This document shows positions 1-10,412 of a stretch of 64,000 nt of DNA, piece after piece. Numbering within the stretch: position 1 is the first letter of the stretch; every line of letters begins with the position of its first letter. The position numbers and the translations under genes are program-made. Source of the DNA: Kineosporia aurantiaca JCM 3230 (GTDB lineage Bacteria; Actinomycetota; Actinomycetes; Actinomycetales; Kineosporiaceae); the NCBI GenBank assembly GCA_000719025.1, contig JODP01000001.1, forward strand, positions 1 through 64,000, in the 5' to 3' direction. The notes beneath the pieces were generated by a model, which saw only the letters and a program-made list of their open reading frames with translations, did no database searches and was not told the origin of the DNA.

Positions 1-57
1 GCGGCGGGGCGGCGGGGCGGCGGGGCGGCGGGGCGGCGGGGCGGCGGGGCGGCGGCC
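1..57. repeat. 8-bp G-rich tandem repeat
   Basis: The unit CGGCGGGG is repeated about seven times without a mismatch, and the array runs off the left edge, so its true length is unknown. The strand carries a GGGG run every 8 bases, a spacing compatible with G-quadruplex formation. No coding role is evident; it lies beyond the 3' end of secA. Confidence 0.9.
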
Positions 58-420
58 ATGTGCCACATGACCTCGATCCGAAGCACAAGCCCCGCGTACT
101 AAAGGCCGTGCACGACGGAACCCGTCCGCGGACCCGGCACAGCAGCAGGTTGGAAATGCGCGGGATGCACCATGAACCCGCCGCGCCAAGAAGCCCCGCA
201 CCACATCGCCCAGGAACTCGCCAGCCCCAAAGCCCAGTCAGCTCTGAACCCAGTCAGCCCGAACCAACCAGCCCAGCAACCATCAGGACCGCAACCAATC
301 ATCAGGACACGCCGCACAGTCTGAACACCCCGAGCGCCAACCACCGCCCAACGCGAGCTGACTGGCGTCCCAAGTCGTGCGTCCTCAATCAAACCCCTGA
401 AGACACCCCCAAAAGCCAGA
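58..420. other. Gene-free stretch downstream of secA
   Basis: No convincing gene. Open frames exist on both strands, but their translations are low-complexity (Pro/Thr/Arg-rich on plus, Trp/Gly-rich on minus), match no family I know, and lack a ribosome binding site. The plus strand is C/A-rich and carries short imperfect repeats around CCCAGTCAGC and CAACCATCAGGA, a composition also seen in two other intergenic regions of the window. Confidence 0.6.
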
Positions 421-454
421 TGCCCCAAGCCGACCCATCGGTCGGCCTGGGGCA
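421..454 (-). terminator. Intrinsic terminator of secA
   Basis: A 15-bp inverted repeat with one mismatch (TGCCCCAAGCCGACC / GGTCGGCCTGGGGCA) and a 4-base loop begins 22 bases beyond the secA stop. On the minus strand it is followed by a short TTTT run, so it fits a Rho-independent terminator with a weak U-tract. Confidence 0.8.
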
Positions 455-475
455 TCCTCAGCTCAGGCGGTCACC

Positions 476-3214
<2,739 letters not shown>

Positions 3215-3388
3215 GGGGCGCTCTCCCAAGTCCTTCAACCGTGCTTGTCCGGCGGCGCGACCAGGCCCAGTCGCGCAGCCGCTTCTAGGCATGACGAACG
3301 GCGGTACCGCGCCGTGCCCACCATCGTAGACAGGCTGGGAGCCCAAACGTGTTTGCTCCACCCACCTTGATGGGTCAGGCTCGCTGCT

Positions 3389-4552
3389 GTGCCGGGTTCC
3401 TCGTCCTCCTCCAGCGGTCTTGTCCCCCTGCTCACCGACGGTTCGGTGACCCTTCGCGAGCTGCGCGAGGACGATGCCGAGACGATCGTCGCCTACTGCA
3501 ACGACCCGGCGATGGAACGCTGGACCACGGTGCCGTGGCCGTACCGACGCGAACACGCGCTGGAGTACGTCGCGGCCGGGCGGCGCGCCTGGGCCGAGGG
3601 GTCACGGTTCGATTTCGGGCTCGAGCACGAAGGACGTTTGGTAGGAGCCGTCGATCTGCGGCGGCCGATCCTGCCCGCTCTGGCCGAGGTCGGCTTCGCC
3701 CTGGCCCCGGAGGCCCGCGGGCGCGGCCTGATGTCCCGAGCGCTGCGGCTGGTACTGCCCTGGGGCGCCCAGCAGGGCATCCAGGTGGTGCAGTGGCGGG
3801 CCAACGTGGGCAACTGGGCCAGTCGCCGGGCGGCCTGGTCGGTGGGCTTCACGGTGGAGGGTCCGCTGCCTGGTCTGCTGGAGCACCGCGGGACGATCGT
3901 GGACGGCTGGCTGGGTTCGATGCGGCTGGACGCGAACCTGACCCTGGCTCCCGCCCACCCCTGGTTCGAGCCGGTGACCATCACCGGACGCGCGGTCAAG
4001 CTGCGGGCCGCCCGGGAGAGCGACGTCCCCCGGTTTGTCCAGGGCCACGCCGATCCGGCGAACAAGTTCTGGCTGCCGGGTATCCCGGCCAGTTACGGGG
4101 AAGCCGATGCCCGCCGGCACCTGGCCCAGGACGCGGAGAGCGCGGCTTCCGGTCAGGCCGTTTCCTGGGTCTTTACCGATCCGGAGCTCGACGTGATGCT
4201 CGGCGAGGTGGTGGTTTTCCTGCGCAGTGCGCGGGACGGGCAGGGCGAGGTGGGCTACTGGACGCACCCCGAGGGACGGGGACGCGGACTGGCCACCGAG
4301 GCGGCCTTCCTGGCTACTCGGCACGCGCTGCTCCCGGTCGAGGAGGGCGGGCTGGGCTGGGCGAACGTCGGGCTGCGGGCGAGTGTGGACAACGTGGCCT
4401 CACAGCGCGTGGCGGAAAAGGCAGGGTTCCGGGGGGCGGGGATCGACCGGGGTATCCGCCGACCGCCGGACGGTGGGCCGCGGGGCGATCTGGTGAAGTA
4501 CGACATGGTGCCCGCCGATCTGGCCGGGCTCGATCTGCCGACGGCCGGATGA
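3389..4552 (+). CDS. Tandem-GNAT N-acetyltransferase
   Basis: Protein of 387 residues made of two GNAT acetyltransferase folds of the RimJ/RimL type (about residues 12-180 and 190-375). Each half carries its own acetyl-CoA loop: EARGRGLMSRAL in the first and EGRGRGLATEAA in the second. Members of this family acetylate protein N-termini, aminoglycosides or small amines; the substrate here cannot be told. The GTG start has no clear ribosome binding site, so the first ten residues (Ser-rich) are uncertain. It is divergent from secA and its stop overlaps the next GNAT gene by the ATGA pattern, so the two are translationally coupled. Confidence 0.85.
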   Translation: MPGSSSSSSGLVPLLTDGSVTLRELREDDAETIVAYCNDPAMERWTTVPWPYRREHALEYVAAGRRAWAEGSRFDFGLEHEGRLVGAVDLRRPILPALAEVGFALAPEARGRGLMSRALRLVLPWGAQQGIQVVQWRANVGNWASRRAAWSVGFTVEGPLPGLLEHRGTIVDGWLGSMRLDANLTLAPAHPWFEPVTITGRAVKLRAARESDVPRFVQGHADPANKFWLPGIPASYGEADARRHLAQDAESAASGQAVSWVFTDPELDVMLGEVVVFLRSARDGQGEVGYWTHPEGRGRGLATEAAFLATRHALLPVEEGGLGWANVGLRASVDNVASQRVAEKAGFRGAGIDRGIRRPPDGGPRGDLVKYDMVPADLAGLDLPTAG

Positions 4553-5100
4553 AGCGCCAGCCGGACCGCTCCCTGCAGGACGGCCAGGTGCTGCGTCCCT
4601 GGACCACGACGGACGCTCCGGCGATGCAGCTGGCCATGCGGGACCCGCTGGTCCGGCAGTACGCGTCCCGGCTGATGGACGACCGGGACGCGGTGCTCGC
4701 GGCCATCCATTCCTGGAGTGACCAGTGGCACCACGGCACCGGCGCGGCCTGGGCGGTGGTCGGGCCCGGGGAGCAGGTGCTCGGCACGGTCCGGTTCGGG
4801 CTGCTGGACGCCGAGCTCGGCACCGGCGCGGTGGGGTACTGGCTGCTGCCGGAGGCCCGGGGGCGCGGCCTCGCCTCCCGGGCCCTGAACCAGGCGACCG
4901 CGGTGATCTTCAGCCGACTCGGCTGGCACCGGATCGAGCTCTACCACGCGGTCGAGAACGCCCGCTCCTGCGCCGTCGCCCGCCGCGGGGGCTACACGCC
5001 GGAGGGCGTGCTGCGCGAGGCCATGCGGTATCCCGTGGACGGCCGCTGGTCCGACGAGCACCTACACGCGCGGCTGGCCTCGGACCCTGCCCCCACCTAG
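4549..5100 (+). CDS. GNAT-family N-acetyltransferase
   Basis: Single-domain RimJ/RimL-like GNAT of 183 residues. The acetyl-CoA binding segment is EARGRGLASRAL near residue 105, followed by the usual NARSCAVARRGGY segment (conserved Asn and the second aromatic-rich part). The ATG lies inside the stop of the preceding tandem-GNAT gene (ATGA), which fixes the start and implies co-expression. The 3' end meets the next, convergent gene in a shared CTAG, so the two stop codons overlap. Substrate unknown. Confidence 0.88.
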   Translation: MKRQPDRSLQDGQVLRPWTTTDAPAMQLAMRDPLVRQYASRLMDDRDAVLAAIHSWSDQWHHGTGAAWAVVGPGEQVLGTVRFGLLDAELGTGAVGYWLLPEARGRGLASRALNQATAVIFSRLGWHRIELYHAVENARSCAVARRGGYTPEGVLREAMRYPVDGRWSDEHLHARLASDPAPT

Positions 5101-6488
5101 AAGAGCTTCGCCAGCGCCGGCCCGAGATCGCCCCTCGGCTCGACGGCGACCGAGTCCAGCTCCAGCCAGTCCGCCATCAGCCGCAGTTCCTCAGCCAGCT
5201 CACCGACCACTGCGGCGACGGGCACCCCCGGTTCTGTGTAGGCCGCCTTGACCAGGAGCCGGCCACCTCCACCGGGAGCCCGGTCCGCCTTCAGGTCGAC
5301 CCGACCGACCAGTTGCTCGCCGAGCAGGAACGGCAGCACGTAGTAACCGAATTCGCGCTTGGCGGCCGGGGTGTAGATCTCCAGCCGCAGCCGGAAGTCC
5401 CAGAGCGCCTCGGTCCGCGGACGTTCCCAGACCAGTGAGTCGAACGGGCTGAGCAGCGCCCGGGCGCTGATCCGGCGCGGGATCCGGGCTTCCGGGTGCA
5501 GGTAGACCGGGCGGCCCCAGCCTTCCACCGTCACCGGCAGGAGGTCGCCTGCCTCCACCAGATCGTGGACGGCGGCCTGGGACTCGGCCGGTTTGAGCCG
5601 GAAGTAGTCGCGCAGATGGCGTTCCGTGGCCATGCCGAGGGCCCGGGAGGCGATCCGGACCAGCTCCCGTCGGGCGTCCTCCGGATCCGGGTCGGGGGCC
5701 GCCCCCACGGCGGCGGGCAGGACCCGGCCGGGCAGCGCGTAGCGGCGCTCGAACTGCTGGGTGCGGCCGGCCGAGGTGATGTGGCCGGCCCAGAACTGGA
5801 ACTCGATGGCGCGTTTGACGTCGCTCCAGTTCCAGCCCCAGTTGCCGGTCCGCTCGCGGGGTTTGCCGTCGTCCAGGATCTTCTCGGCGGCCGCGGCGGT
5901 CAGCGGGCCGTGCCGGTCGACCACCTCCAGTACCTGCTCGAGCAACTCGGACCGGTCGCGGGCGATCCGCTGCATACCGCCCCAGGCCTCGTGCGCCGCC
6001 CGCTCCATCCGCCAGCGCAGCAGGCGGTGGGTCTCCGGGGAGATGAAGGACGCCTCGTGGGCCCAGTACTCGACCAGCCGCCGGGGGGCGGAGTTGGCCG
6101 CCTTTTCCAGCAGAGGACGCGGGTAGTCGCCGAGGCGGCTGAACACCGGGAGGTAGTGGCTGCGGGAGAGCACGTTCACCGAGTCGATCTGGAGCACGCC
6201 CACCGTGTCGATGACCCGTTGGAGGTGCCGCATGGTGATCGGCCCGGACGGCCGTTCCACCCCGAACCCCTGGGCGGCCAGGGCAATCCGGCGGGCCTGG
6301 GCCAGAGTGAGCCGCTCTCGCGGGGTCCGGTTCGGACCGGACCCCGCGGGCCGGGCTCTTTTACCTGAGCTGTCCGGAGAGGGAGGAGTCAGGCCTCCGC
6401 GGGGGCCTTGGCCTCCCCGTCGACCGCCAGTCGGATCACGCCGTAGTTCCACCCGCGCCGACGATAGACCACCGAGGGCTTCCCGCAC
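5097..6488 (-). CDS. AlkX/YcaQ-like winged-helix DNA glycosylase
   Basis: Belongs to the AlkZ/AlkX (YcaQ, HTH_42) family of winged-helix glycosylases that remove bulky or crosslinked adducts from DNA. The QIDSVNV segment carries the QxD form of the catalytic motif, which in the family marks YcaQ/AlkX rather than AlkZ (QxQ). The C-terminal part with SPFDSLVWERPR and EFGYYVLPFLLG is typical. The conserved N-terminus (LTLAQARRIALAAQGF) starts near 6311, but no ATG, GTG or TTG lies between 6452 and 6260 in frame. The start is therefore unsettled: GTG at 6488 or 6452 would overlap hpf, while GTG 6260 would cut into the conserved region. A strong hairpin sits inside this 5' segment. Confidence 0.8.
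   Translation of the reverse strand: MREALGGLSSARVELRRDPTGGRRGGQGPRGGLTPPSPDSSGKRARPAGSGPNRTPRERLTLAQARRIALAAQGFGVERPSGPITMRHLQRVIDTVGVLQIDSVNVLSRSHYLPVFSRLGDYPRPLLEKAANSAPRRLVEYWAHEASFISPETHRLLRWRMERAAHEAWGGMQRIARDRSELLEQVLEVVDRHGPLTAAAAEKILDDGKPRERTGNWGWNWSDVKRAIEFQFWAGHITSAGRTQQFERRYALPGRVLPAAVGAAPDPDPEDARRELVRIASRALGMATERHLRDYFRLKPAESQAAVHDLVEAGDLLPVTVEGWGRPVYLHPEARIPRRISARALLSPFDSLVWERPRTEALWDFRLRLEIYTPAAKREFGYYVLPFLLGEQLVGRVDLKADRAPGGGGRLLVKAAYTEPGVPVAAVVGELAEELRLMADWLELDSVAVEPRGDLGPALAKLF
6319..6348 (-). terminator. Perfect 13-bp hairpin downstream of hpf
   Basis: CGCGGGGTCCGGT and its exact reverse complement are separated by TCGG. The hairpin lies about 41 bases past the hpf stop, the right place for its terminator, but it also falls inside the presumed 5' coding part of the AlkX-like gene. 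On the plus strand it is followed by CTCTTTT, so a terminator reading the other way is possible; on the minus strand there is no T-tract. Confidence 0.5.
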
Positions 6489-7144
6489 GCGGCATCCACG
6501 AACAGGAAGAAGTCGTGGCCCACGAGTTCCATCTCGTACAACGCCTGGTCGATCGTCATCGGGGCGGCCGGGTGGTCCTTCGTGCGGATCACCACCGGGC
6601 TGTCGGCCAGCGCCTCGGCCCCTTCCGGCAGGTTCGCCCAGTCCATCGAGGCGGCGAAGCCGTCGATCTCTTCAGACGCGTCCTCCAACGGGTCGCGGGT
6701 CGCGCTCCCGTCGTGGTCGACCGGGTCCGGTCCGGGACGCTCGGCCAGCGCGATGCCGGCCTGGGCGATCGCGGCCGCCCGGCCCGCGTCGGCGGTGCCG
6801 ACGCCGCGCACCGACGCCGGAGCGTGACGCCCCTGGCCGTGGTGCACCTTCTTGCGGTCGCCGTTGCGCCGCAGCCGCTCGAGCAGCTTGCCGAAGGCGA
6901 TGTCCAGGGCGGACAACGGGTCCTGACCACAGGCCTCGGCCCGGATCACCGGGCCCCGGTCGCGCACCGTGATCTCCACCCGCTCGCACGAACTGGACTG
7001 CCGTGGATTGCGCTCGTGGGACAGCTCGACATCGATGCGAAAGGCTCCGGGACTGAGCTGGGACACCTTCTCCAGCTTCTCCTCGGCGATGCGCCGGAAT
7101 CGGTCCGAAACCTCAACGTGCCGACCAGTAATCACGATGTCCAC
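6389..7144 (-). CDS. hpf: Ribosome hibernation promoting factor, long form
   Basis: Long-form HPF (251 residues) that binds idle 70S ribosomes and promotes their dimerisation or silencing in slow growth and stress. The N-terminal S30AE domain (about residues 1-105) opens with DIVITGRHVEVSDRFR; a variable linker follows, then the C-terminal dimerisation domain (about 190-251) with PMTIDQALYEMELVGHDFFLF. The GTG start at 7144 is fixed by AGGAGGA six bases upstream, one of the best ribosome binding sites in the window. It lies between comF and secA as in mycobacteria. Its transcription appears independent of comF because about 250 bp separate them. Confidence 0.95.
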   Translation of the reverse strand: MDIVITGRHVEVSDRFRRIAEEKLEKVSQLSPGAFRIDVELSHERNPRQSSSCERVEITVRDRGPVIRAEACGQDPLSALDIAFGKLLERLRRNGDRKKVHHGQGRHAPASVRGVGTADAGRAAAIAQAGIALAERPGPDPVDHDGSATRDPLEDASEEIDGFAASMDWANLPEGAEALADSPVVIRTKDHPAAPMTIDQALYEMELVGHDFFLFVDAACGKPSVVYRRRGWNYGVIRLAVDGEAKAPAEA

Positions 7145-7397
7145 GAAGAATCCTCCTGTAGCTGTTGCCACGCCACATGTGCCAGGCCAACGGACTGCCG
7201 TCGCGGATGGTTCCGGTCGGCCGGGAATTTGGCACGGGCGCCCGAGCATTGGTGGGGAATCGCCGGTTCGGTGACCGGCTACTTCTTGACATCCTCCTTC
7301 CTGCTTTCCGCGCGGAATGCGTCGCGGAGGGCGGAAGTGGCGGCCCGGCGGCCGCCGTCTGTCGAGGTTAGAGCAGGTATTCGGATGTGGATACCCC

Positions 7398-8162
7398 CTA
7401 TCGACGTAATGCCACCGAGAGGCCGCACACCCCGAGGACACGTGCACCGGCAGAAGTCAGTACCCGCGCCGTTTCGGCCGCGGTCGCGCCCGTGGTGACC
7501 ACGTCATCAACGATGACGCATCCGCGTTGCGGAAGAGACAATCGCAGCCCCGGCCGGAGGGCAAGTGCACCCGCCAGGTTTTTCCGGCGCGCCCGGGCCG
7601 ACAGTTCACCCTGATCCCGGACATCCCGCTGATGAGTGAGCACCGGGGCCACGATCGGAGGGGGCCCGTGGCCACCCGCCACCCAGGCCGGACCGACCAG
7701 CCGGGCGGCCCGGCGGGCGAGTGCGGCCACCAGATCGCCACCCCGCCGTCGCCGGGCCCCGGCGGAGGACGGCACCGGCACCAGGAGCCAGGGAGAGGCC
7801 GGTTCGGAACTGGCCTCCCGGCACGCCATCAGGGCAGATGCCATTCCTGCGCCGAACGGTCCGGTCAGGTCGTGACGCCCCCGCTCCTTCCAGGACAGCA
7901 CCAGCCGGGCCGCGGTGCCGCCGTAGGCCGCGGCTGCCCAGACGCCCCAGCCCGGCGGCCAACCGACGACCGGCTGGAAGAAGGCAGGACCGGTGACCGC
8001 CCGGCGGCAGGCCGCGCAGAGCGCCACGTCGGGCGCCCCACAACCGGCGCAGACGGCGGGCCAGACCAGGCCCCAGCCCAGTCGCCAGGCCTCCCGGAAC
8101 CGGTCCGAGCGGGTTCGGGAGGTGATCTCGGCAGAATTCATGAAGTTCGCTTCGAAAAGCAT
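7398..8162 (-). CDS. ComF family phosphoribosyltransferase-like protein
   Basis: ComF/GntX-type protein of about 254 residues. An N-terminal four-cysteine zinc finger (Cys at about 38, 41, 49 and 52) precedes a type I phosphoribosyltransferase fold whose PRPP loop is VIVDDVVTTGAT near residue 225. ComF homologs act in DNA uptake or recombination in some bacteria; the role in actinobacteria is not established. Two ATG starts are possible (8162 and 8141); the first has a weak AGGGTGG site and is used. A short GC hairpin at 7339-7356 lies about 40 bases past the stop and could help termination. It follows lpqB as in other actinobacteria. Confidence 0.85.
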   Translation of the reverse strand: MLFEANFMNSAEITSRTRSDRFREAWRLGWGLVWPAVCAGCGAPDVALCAACRRAVTGPAFFQPVVGWPPGWGVWAAAAYGGTAARLVLSWKERGRHDLTGPFGAGMASALMACREASSEPASPWLLVPVPSSAGARRRRGGDLVAALARRAARLVGPAWVAGGHGPPPIVAPVLTHQRDVRDQGELSARARRKNLAGALALRPGLRLSLPQRGCVIVDDVVTTGATAAETARVLTSAGARVLGVCGLSVALRR

Positions 8163-8455
8163 GATTCCACCCTGCTCCGAACGATTCGGCCGATCCACCC
8201 GCACGGCCGATCTGTGGATAACCCTGCGTTCGTGCCTACCTACACAAAAGCCTTTGGGACGCCCGGGCCCAAAGACTCAGATGGTGCCGAGAAATGTCAT
8301 CTCCCGGAAACACACATTCGGAGCACCCTCCGAATGGAGGACGATCACGACCGGATCACGAAGGAATTACCCCGGATCGCACACCCACCGAAGTCGTCTG
8401 ATCACGGAACGATCACGACGCTTTTCCCAACGGACCGGAACGGGTCGAACAGACA
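8163..8455. other. Gene-free stretch between comF and lpqB
   Basis: About 290 bp without a credible gene, relatively AT-rich for this genome and so probably holding the comF promoter on the minus strand. It contains a perfect 8-bp hairpin at 8316-8335 (ATTCGGAG, loop CACC, CTCCGAAT) that closely resembles the hairpin at the lpqB stop 140 bp away, and several GATCACG motifs (8340-8420). Confidence 0.5.
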
Positions 8456-8475
8456 ATCCGGAGTGCCCTCCGAAT
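8456..8475 (-). terminator. Hairpin at the lpqB stop codon
   Basis: ATCCGGAG, loop TGCC, CTCCGAAT: an 8-bp stem that is fully paired only when read as minus-strand RNA, where the single mismatch becomes a G-U pair. It starts in the last base of the lpqB stop codon. No strong U-tract follows, so termination is likely but not certain. Confidence 0.45.
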
Positions 8476-10412
8476 TACCCCGGGAAAGCCGGCCAGCGCG
8501 CGGTCGAGATCTGCGCCCAGGCCGTCCCCGAGCGTCCTTGGGTGCCCTTACTGGTGCCCGCCACCAACGTCGACTCCCCGTCCCCGACCGCGATCGTCTG
8601 CGCCCCGCCGGGAACCGCGTCGATCTGCTCGATGGTGCCGCCGATCTCGACGATCCAGGGCCGGTCCACGTTCGCCGGGATCTGCTCGTCGTCGGCGTTC
8701 GCGGAGCCGGGCAGTCGCCGGCCGAGCACTGCGATGTGGTTCTCGTCCACCCAGGCCACGTCCCGCACCGAGGCCAGGTCGGGCACCAGGCCCTCGGGCT
8801 GGGTCAGCCGCGACGGGCGGCCCTCGTCGTCGCGCACGACCCCGGAGAGGAACACGTGCGGTTCCCCGCCATCCATGATCGCCAGCACTGCCCGCGTACC
8901 GTCCCGGGATATTCGCATCGACAGGACGTCGAAGCCCTTCAGCCAGTCGGCCTCCACCGGGACCCGGGCTTCGTCCGACGACTCACCGGACGCCTGGGAG
9001 ACCTCCACCGCCTCCACCCCGGACGACCCCGACGTCCACACCCAGCCCTGCGGGTCGAACGACGGCGCGGTTAGGTCGCTCCCCCGCAGCTGCACGGTGC
9101 TGTCGGTGCCGGCCTCGGACAGGAACAACCGCGAGCGGTCGGTGGAGAGCGCGGCGAACCAGTGACCGTCGTAGGAGACCCCGGGCGAGGTCAGCCCGTA
9201 GATCGCGTTGTACTGGTTCAGGCCGTCCAGGCCCTTCACCACCTCGTTGCCCTGGATTCCCAGCCGGACCATCCGGCCCTTGGTGTCGATGCCCACCGCG
9301 GCGCCCCCGACCGGCGGGTCGACGATCGGATGGGGGGCGGAGTCGGACGGGATGTTGTAGCTCGTCCGGTCGACCGTCACCTTCACCGAGGTGATCGTGC
9401 GCAACTGGCCCAGCGTGGTCTGCAACTGGGCGAGCATGAGCTGACGCTCGCGGTCGTCGGCCAGCCGGGCCTGGGTGGTCAGGTCCACGGTGGCGGTGCC
9501 GTTCTGCACCACGACCGCGGAGACCGACATCTTGGTGCCGGTCGGGATGGTGGTCGCCACCGCGTCCGCCAGCCAGCTCGGCGGCCCGTCGAGCAGGGCC
9601 CGGACCAGGGCGGTGGGCAGTTCCGGGGAACCCGGCGCGCTCGGGAACCAGTGCGTGTCCGGCACCAGGTAGTCGCCCTGGGACTCGGTGAAGTAGACCT
9701 TGTACGGCTTGAAGGTGACGTTGAAGTCGTTGCGGGTGATCAGGATTCCGTCGTCCAGCGAGTTGATCCGCCACTGGCCGTCGATCAGGGTCAGCCCGAA
9801 GTACCGCGGCTCCACCTTCGCTCCGGGCGCCACCACCCGGTACCGGCCGCTGCTGTCGACCTGGGCGATCGCCGGGGCCCGGACGACCACCTCGGCCACG
9901 TCCCGGTTGGCGTCGCTACCGGCCGCTCCCGCCGCTCCGGCCGCGGCCTGGGCCTTGCTCGAGGGGCCGGGGGCCGACGAGGACTTGCCGGCTGCGGCCC
10001 GGGCCCCGGGAGCGATCGTGGCGGTGGCGGTGACCGTCGGGGTGGGCAGCGCAACCTCGTCGCCGTCGGCCAGCTGCTTGGTGGTCAGGGTGTCGAGCGA
10101 CCGGAAGACCGTGGCCGACGTGTCCGGGCGCCAGGCCAGGCGGCGGTCCGGGCTGAGGAAGCTGCGGGCCACCGCGTGGTCGTCGCTGTACCCGGCGCTG
10201 GCCGCGAGGAAGCCCCGGACCACCTCGATCGGCGACTGCCCGGCCTTCGGGCCGTCCGGCGCCAGCTGGAAGACGCCCTCCAGTGGATCGTCGTTGACCA
10301 CGTCGCCACTGACCACCGGGCCGTGGTCGGGGATTGTCGCGCAGGACGACAGGCCGAGCACCGCGATCAGGATGAGGATCAGGGCCGCGGGAACGGAGGC
10401 CGGGAACTTCAT
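8475..10412 (-). CDS. lpqB: MtrAB-associated lipoprotein LpqB
   Basis: Secreted lipoprotein of 645 residues that, in mycobacteria, binds the extracellular domain of the MtrB sensor kinase and tunes MtrA activity. The N-terminus is a lipoprotein signal with lipobox LSSC and lipidated Cys at about residue 24. A GerMN-type domain follows (around residues 200-350, with SPEL/TALVRALLDGPPSWL), then a C-terminal beta-propeller-like half. A low-complexity Ala/Gly/Ser stretch sits near residues 130-165. Its ATG lies in the mtrB stop (ATGA), so mtrB and lpqB are translationally coupled. Confidence 0.95.
   Translation of the reverse strand: MKFPASVPAALILILIAVLGLSSCATIPDHGPVVSGDVVNDDPLEGVFQLAPDGPKAGQSPIEVVRGFLAASAGYSDDHAVARSFLSPDRRLAWRPDTSATVFRSLDTLTTKQLADGDEVALPTPTVTATATIAPGARAAAGKSSSAPGPSSKAQAAAGAAGAAGSDANRDVAEVVVRAPAIAQVDSSGRYRVVAPGAKVEPRYFGLTLIDGQWRINSLDDGILITRNDFNVTFKPYKVYFTESQGDYLVPDTHWFPSAPGSPELPTALVRALLDGPPSWLADAVATTIPTGTKMSVSAVVVQNGTATVDLTTQARLADDRERQLMLAQLQTTLGQLRTITSVKVTVDRTSYNIPSDSAPHPIVDPPVGGAAVGIDTKGRMVRLGIQGNEVVKGLDGLNQYNAIYGLTSPGVSYDGHWFAALSTDRSRLFLSEAGTDSTVQLRGSDLTAPSFDPQGWVWTSGSSGVEAVEVSQASGESSDEARVPVEADWLKGFDVLSMRISRDGTRAVLAIMDGGEPHVFLSGVVRDDEGRPSRLTQPEGLVPDLASVRDVAWVDENHIAVLGRRLPGSANADDEQIPANVDRPWIVEIGGTIEQIDAVPGGAQTIAVGDGESTLVAGTSKGTQGRSGTAWAQISTARWPAFPG

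Noticed and set aside
99..455. 118-codon minus-strand frame near the left edge
   Set aside because: It begins inside the secA terminator hairpin and encodes low-complexity Trp/Gly sequence without a ribosome binding site.
7110..7290. Short ATG frame on minus strand upstream of and overlapping hpf
   Set aside because: It has a purine-rich sequence before it but runs into hpf out of frame, is basic and low-complexity, and hpf has its own strong ribosome binding site.
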